A stretch of DNA of 64,000 nucleotides from Paenibacillus radicis (ex Xue et al. 2023) (lineage in GTDB: Bacteria; Bacillota; Bacilli; Paenibacillales; NBRC-103111). The DNA lies in NCBI RefSeq assembly GCF_024722015.1, contig NZ_JANQBD010000001.1, positions 1-64,000 of the forward strand, given 5' to 3'. Both the position numbers and the translations under genes were made by a program. Under the pieces are notes generated by a model. It ran no database searches, was not told where the DNA came from, and saw only the letters and a list, made by a program, of their open reading frames with translations. Below are positions 1 to 8,074 of the stretch, one piece after another; within the stretch, counting starts at the first letter, position 1, and each line of letters starts with the position of its first letter.

Positions 1-223
1 GCGTCTGTGTAGATGTTGCCTTCCAGATTCCGCATACCGTCGGCCTATCTCAATGTTAGTCAATTTCGGGGCTCCGTCACTTTTCAGGCCTACTGCCTGA
101 CTGTCTACGCTTAGCACTCAACATTACTGCTGATAGCCCAAGACTCGCTATTGGCAACGCGGCTGCACGTTCTACCAAGCAGGGGTTCCACCTGCTAAAT
201 TACACGACCTTGCCCGGTCGCTC
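1..223 (-). mobile_element. Probable group II intron (class C-like), 5' part, cut by window edge
   Basis: Read on the minus strand, the segment begins GAGCGACC at 223. A first helix pairs GCGACC (221-216) with GGTCGT (209-204) across GGGCAA, followed by a GCAGG/CCTGC hairpin (195-179). Near the edge comes GGAATCTGGAAGGCAAC, which resembles from memory the domain I sequence GGAATCTGAAGG of bacterial class C introns. The 5' end abuts a 6-bp hairpin (224-242), and class C introns are known to insert next to terminator-like hairpins. No long reading frame crosses the segment, as expected for intron RNA. The reverse transcriptase, if present, would lie beyond the left edge. The start GAGCG differs from the usual GUGYG, so the exact boundary and the class are uncertain. 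Confidence 0.5.
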
Positions 224-242
224 GCGGAAATCCGACTTCCGC
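224..242 (-). terminator. Short hairpin abutting the putative intron
   Basis: GCGGAA pairs with TTCCGC across a 7-nt loop. No T-run follows on the minus strand because the intron-like sequence starts at once. It may be the terminator stem used as insertion site, with its T-run displaced. Confidence 0.3.
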
Positions 243-679
243 TATCATCTTTAATTGGAGGCTTCAGATTAAATAACGGAATTTTCAGTTCCGTTCAGAA
301 CCTTAGAGCAGATAGCTGCCTCCCCGCTATCCGATTATAAAACGGAACTCACCTGATCATAGAATACGTAGCAATCTCAAGCATTGATTAATGCTCAGAA
401 CTTCGAAAAGGGTACCCCTGATTTCATACTTTATTGGGGTTAAAAACTTAAATTTTCTAATATGTTGAGAATTTCGCGGTGTCCTTGGTGTACCCATTAC
501 GTGTGTGCTGGGAAGGGATGAATGCGGGTTTCCCGCCGCAGTTCTTTGCATTGCTTCTTTCCTGACTAACCCATATTCAAGCCATGCATTCGCTCTGCTC
601 GTGGGTATCGACTGACCGCCATGCAATGCCGCAACACACGCCCAGGATTCGCACGCGTTGGAAAAGATAAGCCTCTCAC
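243..679. other. Non-coding stretch, no gene supported
   Basis: Several hairpins are visible, for example AACGGAA/TTCCGTT at 275-295. The only sizeable open frame (minus, 357-716) starts inside the terminator of the next gene, has no ribosome binding site and resembles no family I know. The stretch may be intergenic debris around the insertion. I see no tRNA or rRNA. Confidence 0.4.
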
Positions 680-706
680 AAAAAACCGGGAGCATTTGCT
701 CCCGGT
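680..706 (-). terminator. Rho-independent terminator of the SafA-like gene
   Basis: A perfect 10-bp stem (ACCGGGAGCA/TGCTCCCGGT) with a 2-nt loop as drawn is followed by a T-run on the minus strand. It lies 22 nt beyond the stop of the LysM gene. Confidence 0.85.
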
Positions 707-727
707 ATCCTTCCATACTCTGGTTTC

Positions 728-2362
728 TTATACATTAATCCAAGGAGATTGTTGGGATCTAACTTTATTAGAGCTGCTGCGACGCTTTTTTTGAGCTAAT
801 TTTCTTATAGAAGCTTCTGTTGAAGTACCGGCTCTTTTGGAAGCTTTTGCACTCTTTACCTTAGCTTTTTCCTCATTGCTGGAAACTATTGTTGGGGTCT
901 CTATCCGCTGAGCAGGCTCAACGCTTATATTGGCTCGGTCATGGCAGCCGCAATTGCAGTGCGTTTTGACATTGGCAGTTCCAAATGGAGTTCCCGCAGT
1001 TCCGAAGGGAGACTCGTAGGTTGGATAAGCAGGAAAACCCTGCGAAGGAAAACCTGGACCCGGAAAAGCGTTAGTCATAGCAAATGCATCATAAGGTGAA
1101 TGGAAGCAAGGAGCTTCCATTCCTGGCATCATCGTATTCGGATAGGGAGCTTCCATTCCTGGCATCATCATATTCGGATAGGGAGCTTCCATTCCCGGCA
1201 TCATCATGTTCGGATAGGGAGCTTCCATTCCCGGCATCATCATGTTCGGATAGGGAGCTTCCATTCCTGGCATCATCATGTTCGGAAAAGGAGCTTGCGG
1301 ATAATGCTGGCTCGCATTAACTAATGAAGGATGCTCAGCCATCGGAAACTCGGAAAAAGGACTAAAAGAATATGGCATTGCCTGTGGATAAGACGGGAAA
1401 GCCGGTCCTCCGCAACCGCAATCGTTGAAGCTGGGCTGTTGTGGGGGCATGAAATAGGCGGGCATAGTTGATGTTTCCGGATATGCATGAAAAGGCATAT
1501 TGTCTGCCGCAGGCATTTCTTGATAGGAAGGCTGCGACGGCATTGTCCACGATTCATAATCGAATGAAAAGACTTCTGTCGCAGGCACTTGAAACTGCTG
1601 GAACAAATCCATATGGGGCGCTTCTTGCATTTGCATTTTTGTATTTACTTCTGGCATTTGCATCATGTTTGCTACCTCTGGCATTTGCGCCTTATTTACT
1701 ACTTCCGGCATTTGCATCATGTGTGCCACTTCTGGCATTTGCGCCTTATTTGCTACTTCCGGCATTTGCATCATGTTTGCCACTTCCGGCATTTGCGCCT
1801 TATTTGCTACTTCCGGCATTTGCGTGTTAGCTGCTACTTCTGGCATTTGCGTTTTTTCCGGAATCGTTGGAAGTTGGGCTATCGGCTGAACGTTTTCATT
1901 ATTTGCATTCGGTTCAGGTGTTTCAATCACAGGCGATGGAACAGCAGGTGCCGGTATCGCAGGCTGTGCCTTAGGATTGTAAGAATGTCCATGGTGCTCA
2001 TGCTGGTGCTGATGGGGTTTAGTCGGAGACTTCAACTTTGGAATGTAGACGACCTCTCCGGTCATCAGTACATTAGGATTTTTCAGCTGTGGATTAGCTT
2101 CAATCATTTCGTGTAAAGGAATATTCCACGCTTTTCCCAGCTTCCACAGAGTATCCCCTTGTACTACAACATGCTTATAAAGATAATCAGTCGGTGGGAC
2201 TACCGGCTTTGGCGCATTAGGGATTTTCACCTTCATGCCCACTTCAATGACATTTGGATCGGCGATTTGTGGATTATTTTCGATTAACTTATCCAGTTCT
2301 ACGTTATACTTGTTAGCTATATCGTATAGAGTATCGCCTTTCTTTACCATATGAATCTTCAC
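728..2362 (-). CDS. safA: SafA-like LysM spore coat assembly protein
   Basis: A protein of 544 residues. Two LysM domains occupy roughly residues 3-50 (VKKGDTLYDIANKY) and 62-110 (VVQGDTLWKLGKAW), after which the protein is low-complexity, Met/Pro/Gln-rich and repetitive. LysM binds peptidoglycan. In Bacillus, SafA uses it to reach the cortex-coat interface and then recruits inner-coat proteins. The tail holds about eight 9-residue QMPEVANxx units, then five 12-residue PYPNMMMPGMEA-type units, a His-rich patch and a basic Ser-rich C-terminus. I chose the GTG at 2362 because AAGGAGG lies 7 nt upstream and the LysM starts immediately. A longer frame to 2536 lacks a binding site. The gene is monocistronic, with a terminator at 680-706. 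Function is inferred from architecture; the tail is not conserved with B. subtilis SafA. Confidence 0.75.
   Translation of the reverse strand: MKIHMVKKGDTLYDIANKYNVELDKLIENNPQIADPNVIEVGMKVKIPNAPKPVVPPTDYLYKHVVVQGDTLWKLGKAWNIPLHEMIEANPQLKNPNVLMTGEVVYIPKLKSPTKPHQHQHEHHGHSYNPKAQPAIPAPAVPSPVIETPEPNANNENVQPIAQLPTIPEKTQMPEVAANTQMPEVANKAQMPEVANMMQMPEVANKAQMPEVAHMMQMPEVVNKAQMPEVANMMQMPEVNTKMQMQEAPHMDLFQQFQVPATEVFSFDYESWTMPSQPSYQEMPAADNMPFHAYPETSTMPAYFMPPQQPSFNDCGCGGPAFPSYPQAMPYSFSPFSEFPMAEHPSLVNASQHYPQAPFPNMMMPGMEAPYPNMMMPGMEAPYPNMMMPGMEAPYPNMMMPGMEAPYPNTMMPGMEAPCFHSPYDAFAMTNAFPGPGFPSQGFPAYPTYESPFGTAGTPFGTANVKTHCNCGCHDRANISVEPAQRIETPTIVSSNEEKAKVKSAKASKRAGTSTEASIRKLAQKKRRSSSNKVRSQQSPWINV
1110..1289 (-). 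repeat. Five tandem 36-bp coding repeats
   Basis: Five in-frame 36-bp units encode the 12-residue repeat of the SafA-like protein. They differ by only a few bases, mostly silent (cct/ccc, gta/ata/atg), which suggests recent expansion by slippage or unequal exchange. Confidence 0.9.
1630..1852 (-). repeat. About eight tandem 27-bp coding repeats
   Basis: Units of 27 bp encode QMPEVANKA and QMPEVANMM alternately, so the higher-order period is 54 bp. The array is in frame within the SafA-like gene. Confidence 0.85.
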
Positions 2363-2601
2363 TGCATAACCTCCTTCAGTTTTTCGTAAGATGCCTTCCG
2401 TCCACCTGTCCACTTGATTCCAAGGTTTTCCAGAGAGGTCTCTCGACAAACATACGCTTCGTTTGCATGGATTTTGGAGTCGCAATGCCGGTTTAGCCCA
2501 AGTAATCCGCATTGTTTCCCAGCACACATGCACCAAAACAAAATGACATTACAGTTTATGCAGGAAGGTGGGCATTTGACCATGGATTGAGAAAAAAATG
2601 C

Positions 2602-2643
2602 AAAAAAAGAACCTGCGCGCCATACTTCGCACACAGGTTCTTT
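2602..2643 (-). terminator. Terminator of the hom-thrB-pheA-ilvE operon
   Basis: On the minus strand AAGAACCTG...CAGGTTCTT closes a stem extended by TGTGCG/CGCGC and is followed by seven T residues. It sits 16 nt after the ilvE stop. Confidence 0.85.
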
Positions 2644-2658
2644 CCAATTGAAGCTTAA

Positions 2659-3537
2659 TTATTCGTAAACCTTAACACCGTCAATCTCAACAAGCTTGCG
2701 GAACTCTTTGAGCAGATTCGTTGTGATCGGACCTGCTTTACCTTCGCCGATTGTTCTTGCATCAACCTCACGAACCGCAATAACCTCAGCAGCCGTTCCT
2801 GTAAAAAATACCTCATCAGCCACATAAACATCATGCAGAGTAAACGGCTCTTCCTTTACTTTGTACCCAAGCTTATCGCTGATTTCAATGATAGCAGCAC
2901 GTGTGATTCCTTCCAATGCGCCACAATAGCATGGTGGCGTGAAAATAACGCCCCTTTTTATTATAAAGATGTTATCCGATGAACCCTCAGCCACATAACC
3001 TTGTGAGTTCAACATAATCGCTTCTCCTACCCCGGCTAAATTCGCTTGAATTTTCACCAATATATTGTTCAGATAGTTTAACGATTTGATCTTTGGATTC
3101 AGCGCATCCGGAACATTACGGCGTGTCGACACCGAAACGGTTTTTAGCCCGTTGATATAGGCTTCCTCCGGATAAATTGACAGCTGCTCCACGATAATAA
3201 TGACATTGGCTTTGGGGGAGCGGCGCGGGTCCAGCCCCAGATCTCCAGGTCCACGAGAAACTACAAGACGTATGTAGCCATCACGCAGCTCATTGCGGCG
3301 AATGGTTTCGTTAAGAACTTCCTGCATTTCGCTTTGCTTTAATGGAATATCAAGCATAATTGATTTGGCCGAATCGTATAGTCGGTCTAAATGCTCCTTG
3401 GATTTAAAAATGTTGCCGTTATAAATCCGAATTCCTTCAAAAATCCCATCACCGTACAAAAATCCGTGATCATAGACAGAAATTTGTGCATCTTCCTTGC
3501 TCACGTACTTGCCGTTTAAGTAAATGACTTGTGCCAT
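2659..3537 (-). CDS. ilvE: Branched-chain amino acid aminotransferase
   Basis: A fold-type IV PLP aminotransferase of 292 residues. It transfers the amino group between glutamate and the 2-oxo acids of valine, leucine and isoleucine in the cytoplasm. The family signature covers YDHGFLYGDGIFEG near residues 22-35, the PLP lysine is K151 in KSLNYLNN, and EGSSDNIF near residue 185 is the cofactor phosphate region. It is last in the amino-acid operon. Its GGAGGTG binding site lies within the final codons of pheA (9 nt between the genes, about 15 nt from site to ATG), so translation is probably coupled. A D-amino-acid transaminase is the nearest alternative, but the length and motifs fit the IlvE group better. 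Confidence 0.9.
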   Translation of the reverse strand: MAQVIYLNGKYVSKEDAQISVYDHGFLYGDGIFEGIRIYNGNIFKSKEHLDRLYDSAKSIMLDIPLKQSEMQEVLNETIRRNELRDGYIRLVVSRGPGDLGLDPRRSPKANVIIIVEQLSIYPEEAYINGLKTVSVSTRRNVPDALNPKIKSLNYLNNILVKIQANLAGVGEAIMLNSQGYVAEGSSDNIFIIKRGVIFTPPCYCGALEGITRAAIIEISDKLGYKVKEEPFTLHDVYVADEVFFTGTAAEVIAVREVDARTIGEGKAGPITTNLLKEFRKLVEIDGVKVYE

Positions 3538-3546
3538 ATAACTTCT

Positions 3547-4425
3547 TTACACCTCCGAATGAGTAGGTTCAAAAGAATAAGTGGGATAGCAGCCTAATAT
3601 ACGAACCTGACAGCCAATCGCTTCAATTTCTTGAAGAGCTGCAGGGAGTAGAACAGAATCCATTGAAGCCTCAATGTCAATAAAAAAGTAATAAGTGCCC
3701 AATTTCTTTTTCGTAGGCCTCGACTCGATTTTGGATAGATTGATACGACGCCACGCAAAGGCTGACAGCATCTGATGCAGCGCCCCCGGATAATCATCCG
3801 GCAAAGTCACAAGAATCGTTGTCTTGATTGCAAGAGGCTGTCCCTTCAGCTGAAGCGGTTCCTGGCCAATGAGAACAAATCGTGTAAAGTTATTTTGGTG
3901 ATCCTGCACGCCTTGCGCCCAAGTCTCAAGACCATACAAGGCGCCTGCGGACAAAGGAGCAAGTGCTGCCACATCCGAGCGGCCTAATTCTTTCACAAGC
4001 CTTGCCGCTTCTCCGTTGCTGCCAACCTGCTCCAGCTCAACATGCGGCAAATAACGCTGCAAAAACTGCCGGCATTGCGTCAATGTGACGCTATGCGAGA
4101 CGATCTTTGTCAAACCCTCACAGTCCATCTCAAGCGATTCTCCCGCAGGTTTAACTCCATGCAGGCTAATCGAAATGGGATACACCCATTCCGCCTGCAT
4201 GGGTAGATCAATTTCATTGGCAAGCCAATCCAGATGCAATCTCACAGAGCCGTCAAACGTATTCTCAATAGGAATGACACTGTAGTCGCTCTCACCGTCC
4301 ACCGTCGACATAAATACATCGTCAATCAGGCTGCAGTTTACGTATTCGAAAGCATCTGTCCCCAGAAAATGATGCGCTGATTCTTCAGTGAACGTACCTG
4401 GTCCCAAAAGCGCGATTCGCTTCAT
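3547..4425 (-). CDS. pheA: Prephenate dehydratase
   Basis: Converts prephenate to phenylpyruvate, the committed step to phenylalanine. The protein of 292 residues has an N-terminal catalytic domain starting LGPGTFTEESA, the NNFTRF motif with the catalytic threonine region around residues 175-182, and a C-terminal ACT domain (about 200-275). That domain contains ESRP, the known phenylalanine feedback site. The ATG at 4425 overlaps the thrB stop as ATGA and has AGGAGAGG 7 nt upstream. A longer frame upstream of it is unlikely. The standalone monofunctional form is typical of Firmicutes. Confidence 0.93.
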   Translation of the reverse strand: MKRIALLGPGTFTEESAHHFLGTDAFEYVNCSLIDDVFMSTVDGESDYSVIPIENTFDGSVRLHLDWLANEIDLPMQAEWVYPISISLHGVKPAGESLEMDCEGLTKIVSHSVTLTQCRQFLQRYLPHVELEQVGSNGEAARLVKELGRSDVAALAPLSAGALYGLETWAQGVQDHQNNFTRFVLIGQEPLQLKGQPLAIKTTILVTLPDDYPGALHQMLSAFAWRRINLSKIESRPTKKKLGTYYFFIDIEASMDSVLLPAALQEIEAIGCQVRILGCYPTYSFEPTHSEV

Positions 4426-5396
4426 GCTCGGACCTCTCCTTTGATGTTTTCGAATAATGTACACCTTTCATCAAAGTGTGTCAACACTTGCACGCCACTG
4501 CTCGCTGGCTTCAGCCACAGCAGTGTTGCTTCGATCTGCTCGCCGCGCAGCGTGCCCTGCAGGAACTGCTCCAGCTCCTCCTTGCGGGAGCTGTCACGCT
4601 CTACGAGCGCGAGCATCGTCGGCCCCGCTCCGCTCAAGGCAACCCCGAGCGCGCCGTGATCCGTCGCCTCGGCGAGAATTTGCCCAAGCCCCGGAACAAG
4701 CGGGGCTCGGTAAGGCTGATGCAGCGCGTCTTTCATCGCGCGCGGGATCATATCGAGCCGCCCTGTGCAGAGGGCGGCAACCAGCACGGATGAATGCCCG
4801 ACGTTGTAAACGGCATTCGCCAGGCTCTGCTCGCGCGGCAGCACATGCCGCGCCTTCTCTGTCGACAGCTGGAAGTGTGGTATGGCCACCAACACTTCCA
4901 GCCTGTCATCGGGCTCGACGCGGATATGCTCCGCGCGTTCGCCATCCCAGAAGGCGACGACCAAGCCGCCAAAGAGCGATGCCCCGACATTATCGGGATG
5001 CTGCTCCAGCTCCGTCGCCATTTGAAACAGGGTGTCATCGGACAAGGGACTGCCGATGAGTGCATTAGCCGCGGCTAAACCGCCAACGATGGCCGCCGCG
5101 CTGCTGCCAAGCCCCCTTGTCAGCGGAATATCGCTGTACATCGAAATTTCCAGCTCCGGAATCTGAACTCCGGCCTTTTCAAACACCATTTGAGCCACTT
5201 CGTAGATCAAATTCGATTTATCCGTCGGTATCCCTTTCATCTGATCGCCGATCAGATGAATCTTCGTTTCCGCAGCTTCGCTCATTTCTATCCATGCATA
5301 TAAATCCAGCGCCATCCCCAGAGTATCAAATCCCGGGCCTAAGTTCGCAGTACTTCCCGGCACTTTGACTCGTACTTTTCTACTGCCTATTTCCAT
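4422..5396 (-). CDS. thrB: Homoserine kinase
   Basis: A GHMP-family kinase of 324 residues that phosphorylates L-homoserine with ATP on the way to threonine. Motif 1 (PGSTANLGPGFDTLG) is at residues 13-27, the ATP loop PLTRGLGSSAAA at 91-102, and motif 3 (SGAGPTMLAL) near 265. AAAGGAG lies 8 nt before the ATG. It follows hom with an 82-nt gap and overlaps pheA by ATGA. The central part is strikingly GC-rich (43 of 60 bases in 4621-4680) compared with its ends and neighbours, which creates long antisense open frames. Threonine synthase is not in the window, so thrC must lie elsewhere. Confidence 0.93.
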   Translation of the reverse strand: MEIGSRKVRVKVPGSTANLGPGFDTLGMALDLYAWIEMSEAAETKIHLIGDQMKGIPTDKSNLIYEVAQMVFEKAGVQIPELEISMYSDIPLTRGLGSSAAAIVGGLAAANALIGSPLSDDTLFQMATELEQHPDNVGASLFGGLVVAFWDGERAEHIRVEPDDRLEVLVAIPHFQLSTEKARHVLPREQSLANAVYNVGHSSVLVAALCTGRLDMIPRAMKDALHQPYRAPLVPGLGQILAEATDHGALGVALSGAGPTMLALVERDSSRKEELEQFLQGTLRGEQIEATLLWLKPASSGVQVLTHFDERCTLFENIKGEVRA

Positions 5397-5478
5397 CTTA
5401 CGACTCCTTTAGCCCTGCAGCTTTTGAATAACTACCATAAACAGCAAACAGCCTCATCTGAAACCTTATTAGCCAGTC

Positions 5479-6765
5479 TTAGCCCTCAACCCGGTAAACA
5501 CTCTTGATAGCGTGGACTACGTCCATCGCTTCGAATTGATTCAACACTTTTTTCATAGCTGCTTGATTGGCATCATGGGTAATAATGATAATTTCCGCAT
5601 TAGGATTCAATGAATTCGGATGCTGCAGCACAGATTCCAAGCTCACCTCATGCTGGGCAAAAACCTGCGTGATTTGCGCAAGCACACCTGCTTTATCTGC
5701 CACATGAAGCAAGATAAAGTTTTTCGAAGCGATTTGCTCATCCGTTTTCATTTTCTTTTCCTTGTATGGAGCAAAACCGCGCTGACCGTTAATCCCCAGC
5801 TTCAGATTGCGAACTACTGCAACCAAGTCAGCTACGATCGAAGTTGCGGTTGGCATTTCACCTGCACCCGGACCGTAGAACATAGTTTCACCCACAGCTT
5901 CACCATACACATATACGGCATTGTAAACTCCATTCACAGATGCCAATGGATGCGACGTCTTCACCATCGTAGGCTGCACGCTGATACTAATGTGGTCATC
6001 ATTACGCTCTGCGATGCCTAGCAGCTTAACTTCGTATCCCAATCGTTTGCCATATGTGATGTCCTCTTTGGTCACTTGGCTGATACCTTTAACTGTCACA
6101 TCACTCAAAGAAACGTTAGCATGAAAACCTAATGTGCCAAGAATCGTCATTTTACGTGCAGCATCAAAACCTTCTACATCTGAGGTCGGATCAGACTCTG
6201 CATAGCCAAGCTGCTGGGCTTCCTTCAACACATCATTATAGGCTGCACCCTCTTGACTCATTTTTGATAAAATATAGTTGGTTGTCCCATTTACAATTCC
6301 CATAATTTTAGTGATACGGTCTGAAGAGAATCCTTCAACCAATGTGCGGATAATAGGAATTCCTCCAGCCACACTAGCTTCATAGAAAACATCGCAGCCC
6401 TTTTCGGCAGCTTTAGCCAAAATTTCCTGCCCATGCAGCGCCATTAAATCTTTATTAGCCGTTACAATATGCTTGCCTCTGTCCAGAGCTTCCAGCATAT
6501 ACTTTTTGGCCAGATCAATTCCGCCCATCACTTCCACAACTATATCTATTTCAGGGTTTTCAATAACATCCCACGGATTCTCAGTCAGCTTGTCAGCAGA
6601 AACAGCAATGTTTCTCGCCTTGCTTTTATCCTGAACCAAAATTTTCTCAATTTCAATTGCCGCACCAGTCTGGCTAAGCAAATCCTGCTGATGACCCTCC
6701 ACTATACGTACCACACCGGTTCCAACAGTACCAAGTCCCAGTAATCCCACTTTAATTGGCTTCAT
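5479..6765 (-). CDS. hom: Homoserine dehydrogenase
   Basis: Reduces aspartate semialdehyde to homoserine with NAD(P)H, the branch point to threonine and methionine. The protein has 428 residues, with an N-terminal Rossmann motif GLLGLGTVGTG, catalytic-domain segments such as ANKDLMALHG and GIVNGTTNYILSKM, and a C-terminal ACT domain (about 350-425, starting ILLHVADKAGV) likely to sense threonine. I start at the ATG at 6765 because GGAGGAGG lies about 8 nt upstream. The in-frame ATG at 6783 would place that site inside the gene. It lies 24 nt after the pheB-like gene. Confidence 0.93.
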   Translation of the reverse strand: MKPIKVGLLGLGTVGTGVVRIVEGHQQDLLSQTGAAIEIEKILVQDKSKARNIAVSADKLTENPWDVIENPEIDIVVEVMGGIDLAKKYMLEALDRGKHIVTANKDLMALHGQEILAKAAEKGCDVFYEASVAGGIPIIRTLVEGFSSDRITKIMGIVNGTTNYILSKMSQEGAAYNDVLKEAQQLGYAESDPTSDVEGFDAARKMTILGTLGFHANVSLSDVTVKGISQVTKEDITYGKRLGYEVKLLGIAERNDDHISISVQPTMVKTSHPLASVNGVYNAVYVYGEAVGETMFYGPGAGEMPTATSIVADLVAVVRNLKLGINGQRGFAPYKEKKMKTDEQIASKNFILLHVADKAGVLAQITQVFAQHEVSLESVLQHPNSLNPNAEIIIITHDANQAAMKKVLNQFEAMDVVHAIKSVYRVEG

Positions 6766-6789
6766 ATTGAGTTCCTCCTCCATTTTTTA

Positions 6790-7263
6790 CTATCCTTGGC
6801 CGACCAATGTAGCTCTGCTGACACCGTCCTGATCACGCAACCGCTCCAGTAAGAAAGCTACATTCTCGCCCATTTGTGAAGTTTCCACCGAAATAACCAC
6901 ATTCGCCACACCTTGAAGCGGAATCGTTTGATGAATCGTCAGCACATTCCCCTCGAGTCCGGCAATCATAGCCAAAACTCTGGATAAAATGCCTGAACGA
7001 TGCTCCAGATCCATGGAGATAGTTACAATCCGCTCCCGATCCAGCTTACTCAGTGGAAAAATGCCATCTTTATATTTGTAAAAGGCACTTCGACTCAATT
7101 CAACCTGCTCTACCGCTTCATGAATGGTCTTCACTTCTCCGCGGGCTAGCAGTTCCTTTGCATGGACGGTTTTTACTAGTGCTTCAGGCAAAATATCCTC
7201 CCGAACCAAATAGTAACGTTCATGACCGTCAGGCTTGATTTCTGCTGCTTTTTTATCCAGCAC
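6790..7263 (-). CDS. pheB: HTH-ACT domain protein of the PheB/UPF0735 family
   Basis: A protein of 157 residues. The conserved segment RYYLVREDILPEALVKTV leads to a short helix-turn-helix-like part (SRSAFYKYKDGIFP) and a C-terminal ACT domain (about 80-150). The family neighbours obg and pheA in Bacillus. Its biochemical role is not settled, though an amino-acid-responsive regulator of this operon is a reasonable inference. The GTG start at 7263 has GAGAGGA about 9 nt upstream. It is the first gene of the operon, behind a good promoter (7309-7337). It lacks a dehydratase or mutase domain, so the old name chorismate mutase for PheB is not supported here. Confidence 0.8.
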   Translation of the reverse strand: MLDKKAAEIKPDGHERYYLVREDILPEALVKTVHAKELLARGEVKTIHEAVEQVELSRSAFYKYKDGIFPLSKLDRERIVTISMDLEHRSGILSRVLAMIAGLEGNVLTIHQTIPLQGVANVVISVETSQMGENVAFLLERLRDQDGVSRATLVGQG

Positions 7264-7308
7264 TGTAACAGTCCTCTCTAGAAAGACGAATGTTTCTACA
7301 TAGTGGAC

Positions 7309-7337
7309 ATTATATCGAAAAGAATGCAATACGGCAA
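7309..7337 (-). promoter_or_regulatory. SigA-type promoter of the pheB-hom-thrB-pheA-ilvE operon
   Basis: On the minus strand TTGCCG (7337-7332), a 17-nt spacer and TATAAT (7314-7309) precede the GTG start of pheB by about 45 nt. No T-box or attenuator is visible in the short leader. Confidence 0.6.
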
Positions 7338-7480
7338 TAGGCTTTTTACAAGTCAGTACAGGTGTCATCAAATTTCCACAACTGTACGCTATCCAAGCTG
7401 AACTTATCCGTGATAAAGTGGGAAAAGAACCCCAAGCTCGGGTAGAAACCGTAAACCCGCTCTATGCAGAAAAGGAGAGA

Positions 7481-7990
7481 ATGCGCTTGTTCCGAACACG
7501 CATGATCGCTACCGCAATGCTGTTTAACGGCAATGACTTATTGATGATGAAAAGATCGCTTAGCCGCACCTTAAATCCCGGCATGTGGGCTTCTGTAGGC
7601 GGCCATATGGAGCCGGAAGAGATAAATGATCCTCGCGCCACTTGTCTGAGAGAAATTTATGAGGAAACTGGCTTGTGTGAATCTGAAATTTCGGATTTAC
7701 GATTGAGGTACATTCTAATTCGCATCAATCAGCAGGAAGTACGTCAGCAGTTTATCTACTCCGGTCATGCAGCAAGAAGAGATGTTTTGCAAACCGATGA
7801 AGGCGTGCTCCATTGGATCCCCCGGGAGGAAGTATTGAACCGCGAGATCCCTTTTATATTTCACTGCCTGCTGGAACATTATTTACAGATCGGGCCCGCT
7901 CCCCATATTTGGGTAGGAACAGCCGGATTTACCGATACAGCTAAACCAACCGTTCATTGGACTGCCTTGAGCGATCCAAACACCGTATGA
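7481..7990 (+). CDS. NUDIX hydrolase
   Basis: A small cytoplasmic hydrolase of nucleoside-diphosphate-linked substrates; the substrate cannot be read from sequence. The Nudix box is complete: G of GGHMEPEE, then REIYEETGL with the metal-binding glutamates. ATG 7481 gives 169 residues and follows AAGGAG with only 3 nt spacing. A GTG at 7418 gives 190 residues without a visible site, and ATG 7502 is also possible, so the start is uncertain. The gene is divergent from the amino-acid operon and convergent with the Rpn gene, sharing the terminator at 8004-8036. It reads as a standalone house-cleaning gene. Confidence 0.8.
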   Translation: MRLFRTRMIATAMLFNGNDLLMMKRSLSRTLNPGMWASVGGHMEPEEINDPRATCLREIYEETGLCESEISDLRLRYILIRINQQEVRQQFIYSGHAARRDVLQTDEGVLHWIPREEVLNREIPFIFHCLLEHYLQIGPAPHIWVGTAGFTDTAKPTVHWTALSDPNTV

Positions 7991-8003
7991 CTGGCTAAAC
8001 ATC

Positions 8004-8036
8004 AAAAACCGTAGGAACGAATCCCTACGGTTTTTT
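8004..8036. terminator. Bidirectional terminator
   Basis: AAAACCGTAGG/CCTACGGTTTT form a stem of at least 7 GC-containing pairs with a T-run on the plus strand and an A-run upstream. It can end both the NUDIX gene and the convergent Rpn-family gene. Confidence 0.85.
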
Positions 8037-8074
8037 GGATTGAAATTCATTCTGATTTCACACTTCCCTATACT

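Noticed and set aside
357..716. Minus-strand open frame of 119 codons near the left edge
   Set aside because: It begins inside the terminator of the neighbouring gene, has no ribosome binding site, and its composition is not protein-like.
1100..1324. Regularly spaced repeats resembling a CRISPR array
   Set aside because: The 36-bp units are contiguous, without unique spacers, and are in frame within the SafA-like gene.
4457..5059. Plus-strand open frame of 200 codons opposite thrB
   Set aside because: It is an antisense shadow caused by the GC-rich third positions of thrB; it has no binding site and its product is Arg/Ala/Pro-rich nonsense.
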